Shown: positions 11,605 to 24,400 of the stretch, piece after piece
How the letters are laid out: each line of letters begins with the position of its first letter
How positions within the stretch are numbered: position 1 is the stretch's first letter
From: Apoderus coryli
Lineage: Eukaryota > Arthropoda > Insecta > Coleoptera > Attelabidae
Reading direction: 5' to 3'
Assembly (NCBI GenBank): GCA_911728435.2
Contig: OU452211.1
Span: 12,072,428-12,136,427 of the forward strand
DNA: 64,000 nt
The notes under the pieces: generated by a model
Database searches by the model: none
Seen by the model: the letters and a program-made list of their open reading frames with translations, nothing else
Told to the model about the DNA's origin: nothing
Translations under genes and position numbers: made by a program

Positions 11605-12330
11605 TAGTATATTAAGTATAAAGGGCGGTAAAGCATTCGTTGCAGCCCGCCACTGTATAGACGCACGAGTGAGCGAAGCGAGCGAGGGCAGCTATACAGC
11701 GAAGGGCTGCAGCAGCTTTACCGCCAGTGGTGCTTACAACTGTTTTTCGCCTGCCTCTTCATCCTACAATATTAAACCAAAAGAACTTTATTTTAATAAT
11801 TAATTATTACTGTTATGAACTGACAGTTTTTGACAGTAATTAATATGAGTATTTTTTGACGTACATGATAATAGGCGTTATCCTTTAACAAACTCAGATC
11901 AGATAAACTTATGTGACAGGCTCACATGTCAATGTTGATTATTTTAAATGTAGAAAGAAACTGTCAAATTATTATCTGAGCGTGTACGCTATAAAAATTT
12001 GATTTTAGAATCTTAGGTATATTTCGGTACTACAATAATAATTAAAAAGTGATTACTAATTAATAATGGACAATTTTAAATAATTAAATGAGTTTAGCGG
12101 AATGGCAGACGACTACCTATGTAAATTTTCTCAATTAATTGTCAACTTATCCTCTAGATGGAATCAACATTAAGTTAAGTGAGTGAAAACTACTGATGTT
12201 AACGTTATTTTTGGAAATCTAACAGTAGCGCCATCTATGAAAAAAAAAATAAAAAGAGCGGGCGCTAATTGCTCATTTACCGCCCGCATATGCGGGCGGT
12301 AAAACTCCGTTTAAGTGCAGGCAGGCGAAA
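11605..12330. mobile_element. Nested insert with cruciform and perfect palindrome
   Basis: It interrupts the left arm: text before it (CATGTCCGCTATTTA) and after it (AATACTTTTACTTAATTATT) is contiguous in the right arm near 14,030. Inside are a ~100-bp cruciform (GGCGGTAAAGC at 11,624 to GCTTTACCGCC at 11,715), inverted 14-mers TTTTTCGCCTGCCT (11,743) and AGGCAGGCGAAAAA (12,319), and a perfect 28-bp palindrome at 12,276-12,303. No coding capacity. Confidence 0.65.
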
Positions 12331-12580
12331 AATACTTTTACTTAATTATTACCTCTACATTAAGTACCTTATTGTTGTTGTAGTAGTTGTCAGTGTCAAA
12401 AAAATTTTGCTTGTCGAAAAAATAACAACTACTATGAAAAAAATTATTTTTATTAAACAGTGCGTGTCAAAAGGCATAAACATAAAATTAAACAAATTAA
12501 AATAAAAATGAAACAAAAATTAATAAACAGAAATAAACATAACGCAATCCTAATCATGGTTCAAAAACCCCTCCCCCATA

Positions 12581-13500
12581 TTAAACACACTTTTCCCACT
12601 GCTTCCTAATGTGATCAAAACTGGTTCGAATCTCTTGAAGTGTCAATGATTCCACGGCTCGCCTGATTCTTAATTTTAAAAGTTCAATATTGGAATCCAT
12701 TGGTTGCGCATAGGTAAGCTGCTTAGACGACCCCAAAGGAAAGAATCGGCTAATGTCAGGTCGGGACTTCTTGGGGGCCATAAAATTGGTCCATTTCTTC
12801 CTATCCATTTGACCCCGAATTTCTCGTTCAGCCATTCTCTAACCTCTCCAGCGCAATGTGCAGGGCATCCATCGTATTGAAAATACATTGCGTTGCGATC
12901 ATCCAGGGGCAGCTCTTCGAGATGATTGCAAAAGAATGTATCTAATAGTTGCAAATAGCTTGCTCTGTTACAAGTACCATCGAAAAAATAAGGCCCAATG
13001 AATGATTCCGTAATATGAAATAGCACACCACACACATTGACTTTTTTGCAGTACTGACGTCTTGCGGGAATTCTAAATTCGGGATTCTCTTTACTCCAAT
13101 ATCTCACATATTGAGACGCTACAGTGCCGTTGGTTGAAAATGTTGATTCATCAGAAAATATTATAAGCTTGTGAAAATTTCTAATGCCGTTTAAAATCTG
13201 ATTTCCAACCCACAAACAAAAATCTAGCCTTTTTGCTTCATCCCCAGCTTCCAAAGTTTGGTTGAAATGAGGCTTGTAAGGATAAATTTTATTTTCTTTT
13301 AAAACTTTTTGAATGGTAGATTTTCCCACCACCTCTAAATTCTTAGCCCTGTTTCTTAAAGAAAGCAATGGATTTTCATTTACTGATTCCAATATCAAAA
13401 CTGTACTGGCATCGTCCTCATTATATTGTTTCTTTTCTTTTTTAATATCAAAAACTGATCCTGTTTTTTCAAATTTTTTCACCAATTTCAGCAACTTTCG
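12581..13500 (-). pseudogene. DD41D mariner-like transposase, frameshifted
   Basis: It starts in LLKLVKKFEKTGSVFDIKK (remnant of the N-terminal HTH), then SLRNRAKNLEVVGKSTIQKV (second HTH). Catalytic boxes: IFSDESTFSTNG (D1), MYFQYDGCPAHC (D2), WPPRSPDLTLADSFLWG (D3). There are 41 residues between the second and third Asp. A frameshift near 12,720 moves the tail to the frame encoding QLTYAQPMDSN … WEKCV stop. The N-terminus is missing. Confidence 0.85.
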
Positions 13501-14363
13501 AAACGTATACTGCCGTTTTTCTTTTTTTTTTTAAATCAAACCCCGTGATACAGTTATTTATTATATTTATTCTATTTACTGTGTTTATTATATTTATTGT
13601 GTTTATTATATTTATTATTGTTTATTGTATTTATTTTGTTTGCTGCATTTATTATATCTGATCTGGTAGTAGGTGTTATAAGAGTGCTAATGAAGTAAGG
13701 ATTTTGATAGTGTTGTATGTGTGTAATTTTGGTATTTATTGGGTTAGCTGAACAGACAATTATGGCCATTGGCCATGATTGAACTGAAACTCGCCCAATA
13801 TTAAAAAATAAAGGCCTTTATTATTATATTATTATTATTATACGCCAGGAAATTTGCGGTGGAATTCCTCTACTACATAGCGATAAGAGCAGTGACTACT
13901 TCCATAGCAGCTTTGTTCTACAGTCAGCATTTTCGAGAATACTTTTAACACTGACAAGAAAACTTTTTTTTGACACTGACTACTACAACAACAATAAAGT
14001 ACCTAATGTAAAGGTAATAATTAAGTAAAAGTATTAAATAGCGGACATGTACACATGAAAAAAAAAAAAAGATTTTCATAAATTTAAATATTCTTCTGTA
14101 ACTTTGGAATCAGGGTCAGGATTAAATTTGTAGCATATTTTCTATTTATCATTTTACGCTAAGACACCAAAATATGACTGTTTGCTCTTGTTTAATTTAA
14201 TATTTATGCCTTTTTGAGACGCCCTGTTTAATAAAAATAATTTTTTTCATGGAAGATCTTATTTCTTCGACAAGCAAACATTTTTATCAAGAATAACTTT
14301 TTTTCGTATCTTTCAATTTTTGGTCCATTTGTTCTCTTGTTAACCGGATCCGTGGACATACTG

Positions 14364-15020
14364 TATATATATATATATATATATACAATCAAATAGAAAA
14401 AGTAACAGTAATAATGCATATAATAAAAAATATATAATAGCGTAACGCTCAACGTAAAATACATAATCTATATAAAAGATAATAATTAAGAGTAGGAACA
14501 AAATAAGCATTACCAAATAATGTAGGTAATTATAATAGCAAAATTAATGTACACATAATACAACAACATAAATATTTCAAAAAACAAAACGAGTACACTT
14601 AAGACAAACCGGACTCCGCATATTGCATAAGTTCCCGAAGCCCATCAGCAAATATATCGCATCGAGCCCAAATGATATTAAAATTATCAATTAAAAAAAA
14701 AAGTTCTCAATACATATGAATTTGACAATATTTCGTTATAATCTGGCAAAAATCGCATATAGCGAGCGTTCGCTTAAAGCAGTCATAATATCGCACCAGC
14801 GCGCTCATTATAAATGGATCCAACTGTAAATGTTAAACGTTTAGTGATTATCGTCCAAAATTGAGTTCTAGATTCAGACATTTTGACTATTATGTTAAAC
14901 ATATTATGACATTTGTATCTTATCGTCATTTTCGTACACCTAACATAGTATAGTCTCCATTTTATAGATTGCCCATACCCATTCTTAGTCATTTAAACTA
15001 TATAGATATAGTTTGTGGTA
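14364..15020. other. TA microsatellite and 3' flank of the ABCG5-like gene
   Basis: A (TA)n run of about 20 bases follows the mariner end. No clear polyadenylation signal for the minus-strand gene was found. See LINE B for a possible ORF1 tail near 14,601-14,690. Confidence 0.35.
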
Positions 15021-15408
15021 CTATTCAGTGGATTTCGCTTTAATAAAATCTGGCAGCGGCACCAAATATACAATCAAATTAAATATAATTATCCCCAGCG
15101 AAAATAATACCGTAATTCCTAAATCCGAATCGAAATCACCCAATATTTCATTTCGAAAAATTTGTCCTGGTCTATAACGTTCATTTAGAAATTGCTCTCC
15201 ATTAATATATCTACATCTGCCATCACTTTCTGTACCAAAATTATTGTCTAATTGGCTCATGCTCGTACAGTTAAAAATATTATCAAACGATAATGGTTTG
15301 AGGAAAGGTTCATTAAGAAATATTTGTTTGTTGAGGAATTGTGAAGCGTATCTGGTTTGTGTTGCATATGATAGTTGGTAGAGCCAGTCATGTAAGCTCT
15401 TTGAGGAT
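15021..15408 (-). CDS. ABCG5: ABCG5-like last exon with stop codon
   Basis: The acceptor is TGTTTCAG. It encodes 128 codons and TAG at 15023-15021: a pre-helix ([18 protein letters not shown]), an extracellular loop with Cys residues ([20 protein letters not shown]), and a last hydrophobic helix ([20 protein letters not shown]). The short hydrophilic tail ends KAKSTE. Confidence 0.92.
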
Positions 15409-18400
15409 CTGAAACATTAATTTTTTGAAGTAATTAATTGGGGTGTAAACAATTTATTTATGCTCACGTTTTATGAGTTAGGGAACGTCAGATCTATAGA
15501 TCTGCCTGCTTATAAAATAATAATGTTTATCAATGAAATACTCCATAATATATTCTTCTATAATAATTATTAAACTTAAAATCTATTCATACCTATTTGT
15601 CTAATAACAAAAAAAGGAAAATGATAATTTGTTAAATACAGAAGAAATTTAATCAATCCTTTCGATCTGCCTCGAAATAGGAGGAAGAAAAAACGTAACA
15701 AGTAATATACAAAATCTTAAATGTATATTTCATGTTAATCATAATAATAATAATAATAATAATGATTTATTGTGAAAATGTAGAATATATACAATTGCAC
15801 AAAAAGGATAGAGATTTGGCCAATGCCACTCTTCCACTCTTCCTTAAAAAAGCATATACAAATAAAGAAAGAATGTACAAAACAAAAACTCTTAAAACTA
15901 GAATAAACAAATTTTCATTTTAAATTAATGTAAAAAGTTAATCACACTATGAATAAATTCTGAGCTTCAATTGTCGCTGAAATAATTCCAATGGCAAATC
16001 AATTATATCAATACATTTATTTAGCAGTAGTGAGGCCATATACGAGAAACTGCCCTCAAATTTTGCTGTCATATGCTTAGGGATAGTAAAGGAATCAATA
16101 CGTACATTAACATCATGAACATTAGAACGTCTACACAACAACTTATACAAATATTGAGGGTCACGAGCACGGTATATCTTATGTAGCAATGAAGTATATA
16201 AATACTCATATCTCACATCCAACTTTGGCTCACCCAATCTCTCAAAAAAAAGGAGTGACATGTGCAGCAAAAGGAACCGTGCAAACAAACCTTATACAAG
16301 AATTCTGCACTCTCTGCAACTTCATTTTATTGTAATGAAACAAAAAATAAAAATATACCGGAAAACAATAATCCAAATGCGGATAAATAAGAGCTTTAAC
16401 CAATTTAAGTTTAGTAGGCCATCAACCACGTGTTTAAGATGGTATATCGAACGCAATTTAAAAAGTGAATTCCTGCATACATTGCCACAATGCTCGTTAA
16501 AATTTAGCTCAGAATCCACGATTACTCCTAGATCTCGAGCTTTATGCATCCAGGGGATAACATCATTGTTAATCTTAACATTAAACTCTTGAGTAACAAA
16601 ACTACCGTGGCGCTCGTTGCCAATGCACATTGCCACCGTCTTCCTAGAGTTCAGGAGCAAACCATTGTTTACACACCAACAAGAAAACTGAGACAGCTCT
16701 CCATTTATTACATCAATTGCAGTCTCAGCACTGGCTAGGGGAAAAGACAAATATACCTGGATATCGTCCGCATAGAGGTGTATGGTAGAGAGCTGGAATG
16801 ATCCCACAATGTCAAATACATAAACAGAAAATGGTCCAAGAATACTCCCTTGTGGAACACCACTATTGGTCACCAAAAAATCTGAACATTTGCCATGCAA
16901 TTTCACCCGCTGTCTTCGACCACACAGATAACTTCTGAACCATGTCAACGACACACCATCAAATCCAAGGTATTTAAGCTTGGCAAGCAATAATGTAATC
17001 AGAATTTAATTTCCCTTTTCTTCTTCCTTTTTCCACAGTGTGACACTGATAATTTGAAACTTTGACTTGCTTTCTGTTTCAATTATACAGGGTGTCCTAC
17101 GGTGGCAACCCATTAGATTATTTCAGAAACTACTTCGAATTGAATTTAGAAAATTTCAGGGTCTATATTGTCAAATATGCTCTACTCAAATAATATAATA
17201 GCAACGGCATAGCACTTCCGGTTATACCGGAAGTTGATAGCAACTTTGTTATTTTAAATGGAACACCCTATATATTCTTACATTTTTGGATTCTAAATAA
17301 GATTTCAGACATTTTTCATGTATCATGTCCTATACCTAACGTCAGTCGTTTTTGACTTATATCAGGATTTATGTCAAAATTGACAGTTTAGAGCTCCATA
17401 AGAATTCCGTTTTTTCCTTGTAAATCAGTATTTAATAATTATTTTGCAGGTATTTTCTTATCAGGTGGGATCTTCTTTTTCGAATTGCGAAGACATTTTC
17501 TGATTAGTTTATACAGGGTGGTCAAAAAATTATATTGAAAACGGTTCAAGAAAAACAGTTGAAAGTCAATTTTTTCAAATGGAATGGGTATATTATTATT
17601 ATTTTATTTTTCTTAGCATTAAAAAATAATGCAATTTTGTAATAGGTTATCATTTTCTAAAATGCATAGTGTTCGAAATACCGTCATTTTAAATTTTTCT
17701 GCAGCGCCTACCGTTGTCTCTCTGGAAGCTAGCTAATTAATTTAGTTAGCCATGAAATTATTGTCATTTTAACGTCAAACTAAGCGTCAAATTACTAAAA
17801 ATGAAAAATACTTATTGATATTATAAATTTATTATTAATTCATGGAGAAAGTGATTAATATCACCTGTAGAGTATTTAACGAGAGAAACCCCTATTTGGA
17901 AGAATTTTGAGAAATCATTTAGAGCAGGTTGGGAGGTATACAAATCAAGTATTACAACGAACTAAGACTAAAATTTAAAATAATACAGCAGAAATGAACA
18001 GAAGATTAAACTAAATACATTTTCAACTAAAAAAAGTTAATCAACTAACGATAACAAAACTAATTTAATTCTTCGATATGACCCCCATTTAGTCTTTAAC
18101 ACTTATTTACCCGTTCAATAAATTCACTGGTGACAGCTCGTGCAATTTGGACTCCAGGTAAGGCTTCGAATGAAGTTCGGATGAGTCCTACTAATTCTTC
18201 TTTTGAATTAATTGGGGTGGAATACACCTTTTGTTTAATTGCACCCCAAACATAAAAATCCAGCGGTGATAGATCTGGAGATCTCACTGGCCAATCCCAA
18301 GGCCCTAAACGTCTGCGCCACAACATTTTGCAAAATATAAAGATAACCTTCCGTATTTAAATTATGCTCGTAAATAAAATATTCAACATGTGTGTCTTTC

Positions 18401-21400
18401 ACCATACAAAAAACGTTCACACTAATTTTATTTTGAAAATTTCGTTCACGAATAGCGTGCGGATTCTCAGAAGCCCAAAAATGACTATTTTGTCTATTAA
18501 CGATTCCATCTCTCGAAAATTTCGACTCATCTGTCCAAATCACTTTTTGCAGAAACCCAGGATCTTCTTGCGTTCGTATTAAAATGGTTTCGCAGAACCG
18601 TACACGTCCTTCGGCATCACCTGCTTCCAGAGCACAAAGATATTTGAATGTAAATTTATGTAAACCACTACTTTTTAATATTTTTTGAAATTCCTAGATC
18701 TTGTTCAGCAGCACGCACTGATGATTCAGGATATGTATTAAAATATGCCAAAACATTTACCACAATATCCTCATTTGTAGTTACAAGTTTTTGTAGTACT
18801 CGATTTGCATGACACTGCCCCCACCGTATTTGATTTCTCAAAATTCTTCTTAATTTTTCTCTAGTCATTGTTGGCAAATGCGGGTTTCTCTCGTTAAATA
18901 CTCTACAGGTTCTATTAATCACTTTGTTACATTCTCCATGGATTAATAATACATTTACAATATCAGTATATGAATAAATATTTTCCATTTTGTAATAGTT
19001 ATTGTAAAATATAATGGTCACAAATATTGATAAATAACGACTGGTTGGATAGCAACAACTAATTTCATATTTAGTTTGACGTTTATGCTAATTCAGAGAA
19101 ATGTCATTATTTTCATGGCTAACTAAATTAATTAGCTAGCTTCCAGAGACACAACGGTAGGCGCTGCAGAAAAATTTAAAATGACGATATTTCGAAAACT
19201 ATGCATTTTAGAAAATGATAACCTATTACAAAATTGCATTATTTTTTAATGCTAAGGAAGTTAAAATAATAATAATATACCCATTCCATTTGAAAAAATT
19301 GACTTTCAACTGTTTTTCTTGAACCGTTTTCAATATAATTTTTTGAGCTCCCTGTATAAATTAATCAGAAAATGTCTTGTCAATTCGAAAAAAAAGATCC
19401 CACCTGATAAGAAAATACCTGCAAAATAATTATTAAATACTGATTTACACGGAAAAAACGTAATTCTTATGGAGCTCTAAACTGTCAATTTTGACATAAA
19501 TCTTGATATAAGTCAAAAACGACTGACGTTAGGTATAGGACATGATACATGAAATATGTCTGAAATCTTATTTAGAATCCAAAAATGTAATAATATATAG
19601 AGTGTTCCATTTAAAATAACAAAGTTGCCATCAACTTCCGGTATAACCGGAAGTGCTACGCCGTTGCTATTATATTATTTGAGTAGAGCATATTTGACAA
19701 TATAGACACTGACATTTTCAAAATTCAATTCGAAGTAGTTTCTGAAATAATCTAATGGGTTGCCACCGTAGGACACCCTGTATGTAACCACTGATGATGG
19801 AATTATAAAAGCCCGAATCATGTATGGTATGAATAAATTTTAATTTGAGTTTTAAGCTTAATTATATGAGATTATATTGTAGAGTAGATGTGTAAACTTA
19901 TTCACCCTTCGTTGATATGGATTACTTTTTGAATAATAATGTTTGTTCCCTTAAAGTTAACTATTATTTAGTTTCTACCTCAATCAAGTATGATCCTTAA
20001 AAAGAGATGTATTTGGTATTATTGCTTACCTTAAAATTCCAGTACCAAGTGTAATACAAACACATATAATATACAATCCATGAACAGCTGCTAATAGATG
20101 GTTTTTTATCACTAAGAGTAAACTCATCATAAGTTGCTCGCAAAATATATAAGATGTCCAAAGTGATAAACTAAAGTATACGTAATTTGTAATGTTCTCA
20201 AAATTACCAATCAGCCTGAAAAATAAAAGAATCGTAAATACAGTGTAACTAACCGATCATTTTTACTTTATTCGAGCATTGACAGTAGTTGAAAATGGCC
20301 ATGTTGTTGACAACTAATAAAATTAAAAATGCTTGCGCTTCCAGATCAATATGCACAACAAAATATAATAATCTACAAATTTATTTATTTATTTATTTAT
20401 TCATTCACGGACTTAAGTCCATTATACAAAACACAAATATAAATTTAATTACATCAAGATTACAGAACCATAAAAACAATAATACAATAATAAGCATACA
20501 GCTACAAAAATTTAAACATCTTGAAGAGCTGAACATAAAAATGAAATATCAAACAATAGCACATTAATAACAATAAAACAAAATCTCTTAGCGAATGTGA
20601 TGACGTTGTCGCAAACCCTTAACAAACTCACCGTAAGGTGAAAAAAAATCGAGATCCGGATCGACAGCCAGGTGACGATTAGCCGATCTCAAAACTCGTG
20701 GAATAAATCCATGAGACGTACAATTTCTGCGACAGAACGGCTCATGAAACAGCCGAGTACCTCTGACCCGACGCACTGGAACGCGAAAAGTAATCTCGCA
20801 CAATAAGTGCGAAGAGGAGACTAAACCATTCAACACCCTGTACAAAACAATCAGATCCTTCACGCTTCTCCGCTCAGCCAAAATGGTCAATCTCAAATCA
20901 TCGCACAGTGAAAAGTAGTCGTAAGTATAATCTGGCGGTGGAGGACGTCCAAGCTTAAAATGCATAAATCTTAAAAATTTATGCTGAACCCTCTCAATAC
21001 TGTCCACATGGCTTGCGTAAGACGGATTCCAAACCGCCGATGCATATTCCAAATGTGGTCTGACCAATGCATTGTATAGCAGTCTAATCGATCTTATATC
21101 TGTGAAATCAGAAGTAATACGTTTAATAAATCCTAACATTTTCAATGCCTTAGTTGTCATGCAATTTATGTGATCCACAAAGGTCAAGGAATGATCTATC
21201 CTAACACCAAGATCAACCACAAAGGTCCTACAAGTCAAGCGAGTGTCGGAGATAACGTACTCATACAAGAAAGGTTCCCTCGCACGATGAAAACCCACAT
21301 AGAAACACTTTGAAGCATTAAGCACCATTTCATTTCGGTCACACCAATGCATAAGTCTAATCTGATCATCCTGCAGCAAATAGCAGTCCGTCACACAGCC

Positions 21401-24400
21401 AATCTTACGATAAAATTTAAGATCATCTGCAAACAATTTAAAATTACTATAAAGAAAACATCGTTCAATATCATTAATAAACAAATTAAACAAGAGTGGT
21501 CCCAAATGTGAACCTTGGGGCACACCTGATGAAACATGAATAGGTCTTGACTGGAACTCATTCACACGCACAATCTGCGATCTGTCCTGCAAATAACTCT
21601 GTATCCAGCGCAAAATGCCATCCGGTAAGCCTGTCAAGTGAAGCTTGCGCATCAGCAACCGGTGGTTCACCCTATCAAAGGCCTTGGAGAAATCGGTGTA
21701 GATCGAATGTACCTGGCATCCCTCTCCCAAGGCACGACACAAATCGTTTGAATACTCAAGCAGGTTAAGCTCTGCTGACCTTCGCGAAACAAATCCGTAT
21801 TGAATTGAGACCAGGAATACACCTCTGCAGTGGTTTGCCAATAGAATGTGGTATTTGATCCAAAGAGCATTTAAACCAAGATCAAGCGAAGTAATTTTGA
21901 ACCTGTACAAGTCGTTTGTCAGACCACTGTTGGAATATGCCAATATGGTATTTGATCTTCTTATTTATATTCGAATAATTTGCCTTTGTTAAAAATATAA
22001 AAATAGAAGCTTTATAGAGGGTCTAGAGATTTACGAAGCTTGGATAGGTGATCTGCAACCTGACCAATGAAGATGGACCAAGAGCGTTAGATTTAACTAC
22101 GTTTAGGATAGATGTTAAGGGAATTTAATGCAAACGTTCAAAGTTCTTAGTGGGTACTATTCTATAAACAATGATCTGTTTCACCTTAATAGAAATACAA
22201 CCCTACACAAACTGTATAAAGAAAGATGTGCTAAGCTTGAAATTTGATATCGAATATAGAGTGGTGTATTATTCGAATGCTGGAGGAGGTTATATCTGCG
22301 CGAATCGCGAACAGTTTCAAGAACCAATTGGACCATGCATTAAGGGATTAGGGGCACCCATTTCATCCACTACTCATTATAGAAAGCCGCCACATTGTGG
22401 ATGTTGGGCTGATTTTTTTAGCGGTTTGATTGTGTGTGAATTGGGCGACTGCTATTTTTACCGTTTGCTGTCTCAACTAACAGTGGTTTCTACGAACGTT
22501 TACGTTAAAAGTGTTATCACATTTTTTTCATAAAAGGATAATGTAATTAGATCTACGTACTGCGATATTTTCAGAACTGGCAGAGGTAACGAGGAAGACT
22601 TTTTGAGGTGACTTTAGTGCCTAGGCATACGTGTAATAGTCTGGCACTGAAGTATGTCATTTTGCAACTAGGTAGGTAGGTTTAAAATGGACGTGTCTGC
22701 CCGACCTTCCACTGCGCTTAGACCTACTTAAATTTCACTGAGCAGCTTAATCTTCTTAATGAACTCGATTACGTGATTATTAGGTGAGCTTTCTTTTAGA
22801 TTCGCTGGTTCACCGAGTGTTCCAAATCTAGTTCTCTCGGATTGTTCTAAAAGGTCCAATCTTGAGAGATGATGGATTATTCAAACTATAATCACCATAG
22901 TTTTGTCGCACCAGTCTGGTTTGACAATTTTACATCGTTCTTGGCCTTGATTAGCTTAGCATCTTTATGACGCTTCGCTATCAGAGATGATTTTAACTTT
23001 CGCACACAGTGCTCCTGTTCAAGCACCTGTACACACGGAACAATAGCTGTAACTGCTGCCATTGTGAAATGTTTGTCTTGTACCTGCTTCTGTAAAGTGC
23101 GGCACCTGTACCTTTGTTTGTTTTTGAACCATCAGTAAACCAGCAATAATAAATAAGTTTTATTTGAAAATTACATATTAATGAGGTAAAGCATACCTAA
23201 GTGGCTCTATATACTTACGAATATAAAACTGCAGAACCAGAGAAAATGCTAACAAATGAAAACGGTACACTAACTAAATTATGTGCTATAATAGCTTGTG
23301 CACCACCATATACACCTTCTTGATTCTCTTGGAAATATCTGAGTCGATATTCTGGATCTAGAACAATAATAATTTAAAGGATAGACTTTTAGCAAAAACT
23401 CCTCTAGAGGCCTACTGGTCGCAAAGTGCGTAACTCCATTTTTGGGAAAGTGGGTTTTTGGCGCCTCGCATAGAATGCATTGCATATTATTCCTCTAAAC
23501 AAATGTTTTCCTTACATCTTTACAAATTTCTTTAATTTAATAAAAGGAAAAAAACGTATCTTCGTTCTCGCCAAATTATTTAGGCAAAGTGCGTGAATCC
23601 ATTACTGGCCGTTAACCGTTTAAAAAAATCATATCTCTCGCATCATAATTTGGGTCTTCCTTCAATGTATTTTAGGTTTTCGATATTAATACTGTGAATT
23701 TCATGTATGAAAATATTTGTTGTCAATTAATCAAATACTTAGATTTATTGAACACATAAAACACAATAGCCTAAAATCAGAAACAAGGCAGTTAAGTAGT
23801 TTTCCATTGATTACGAGCTATACGTTTTAATCGTATTAGTTGGACATAGGTATTTATCATTAAGTGCTTTTCTATGTTTTAGAAAATGAAATGAAGAAGA
23901 CTAGCTAATTTTTTTTTGAGAGATTGGAGAAGAAAAATGAAATTCAATGAAGCGATTTGAGAACAAGAGCAATAGAGCAAAGGGGATACGATTTTTTATT
24001 GTTTTTAAATAATCGGTTCATTTTGAACATGTTGTTATTATTAGTATAGAAATGAAAATCATTTCGTTGGTAATAATGAATCAGTTCTAGGAGTCCAGTT
24101 TTTAGGGATCAGTTCTACTAGGTTGCCATTTCTAATTATTCCACAAAGTTGGCGATCAAAACTGAAATGTAGTTCTGATTGTTTTACTTACATAAAAATG
24201 TAGACGTTAATATTCCTAAAAAGTTTGCTCCAGCTAAACAGCTTAAAATAAATCCACTTCTTGTTATGTACGCATGCTGATAATCCTGAAATTAATTCAT
24301 ACTTTATTTATATTGTACATACGGGTAAAATTTTGAGGTAGCTGGGAATAATAGGAATTTTCGGGTATATAATATGAATACCGGCATTCTGGAAATTTTA

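Larger units (their letters stand above)
11352..14363 (-). mobile_element. DD41D mariner-like transposon with long inverted ends
   Basis: Ends are CAGCATGTCCACGGATGCGG (left) and its inverted near-copy at 14,363 (CAGTATGTCCACGGATCCGG), each flanked by TA. The inverted homology extends for more than 150 bp, through TTATTTTTATTAAACAGG-type text. It carries a broken transposase gene (12,581-13,500), a 0.7-kb insert in the left arm (11,605-12,330), and AT-rich minisatellite-like text at 13,550-13,640. A second copy of the subterminal segment occurs at 12,395-12,480. Confidence 0.88.

Noticed and set aside
14228..14464. 78-codon frame over the right end of the mariner at 14.3 kb
   Set aside because: It lies in the terminal inverted repeat and a TA microsatellite.
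19786..19830. CTGATGATGG…GCCCGAATCAT as another hammerhead
   Set aside because: It has a CTGATGA-like box, but the GAAA box is GAAT and no stem forms between them; the similar text at 63,159 has the same faults.
22171..22533. 120-codon plus-strand open frame as a gene
   Set aside because: It begins inside a LINE fragment, has no recognisable motif and no splice or promoter context.
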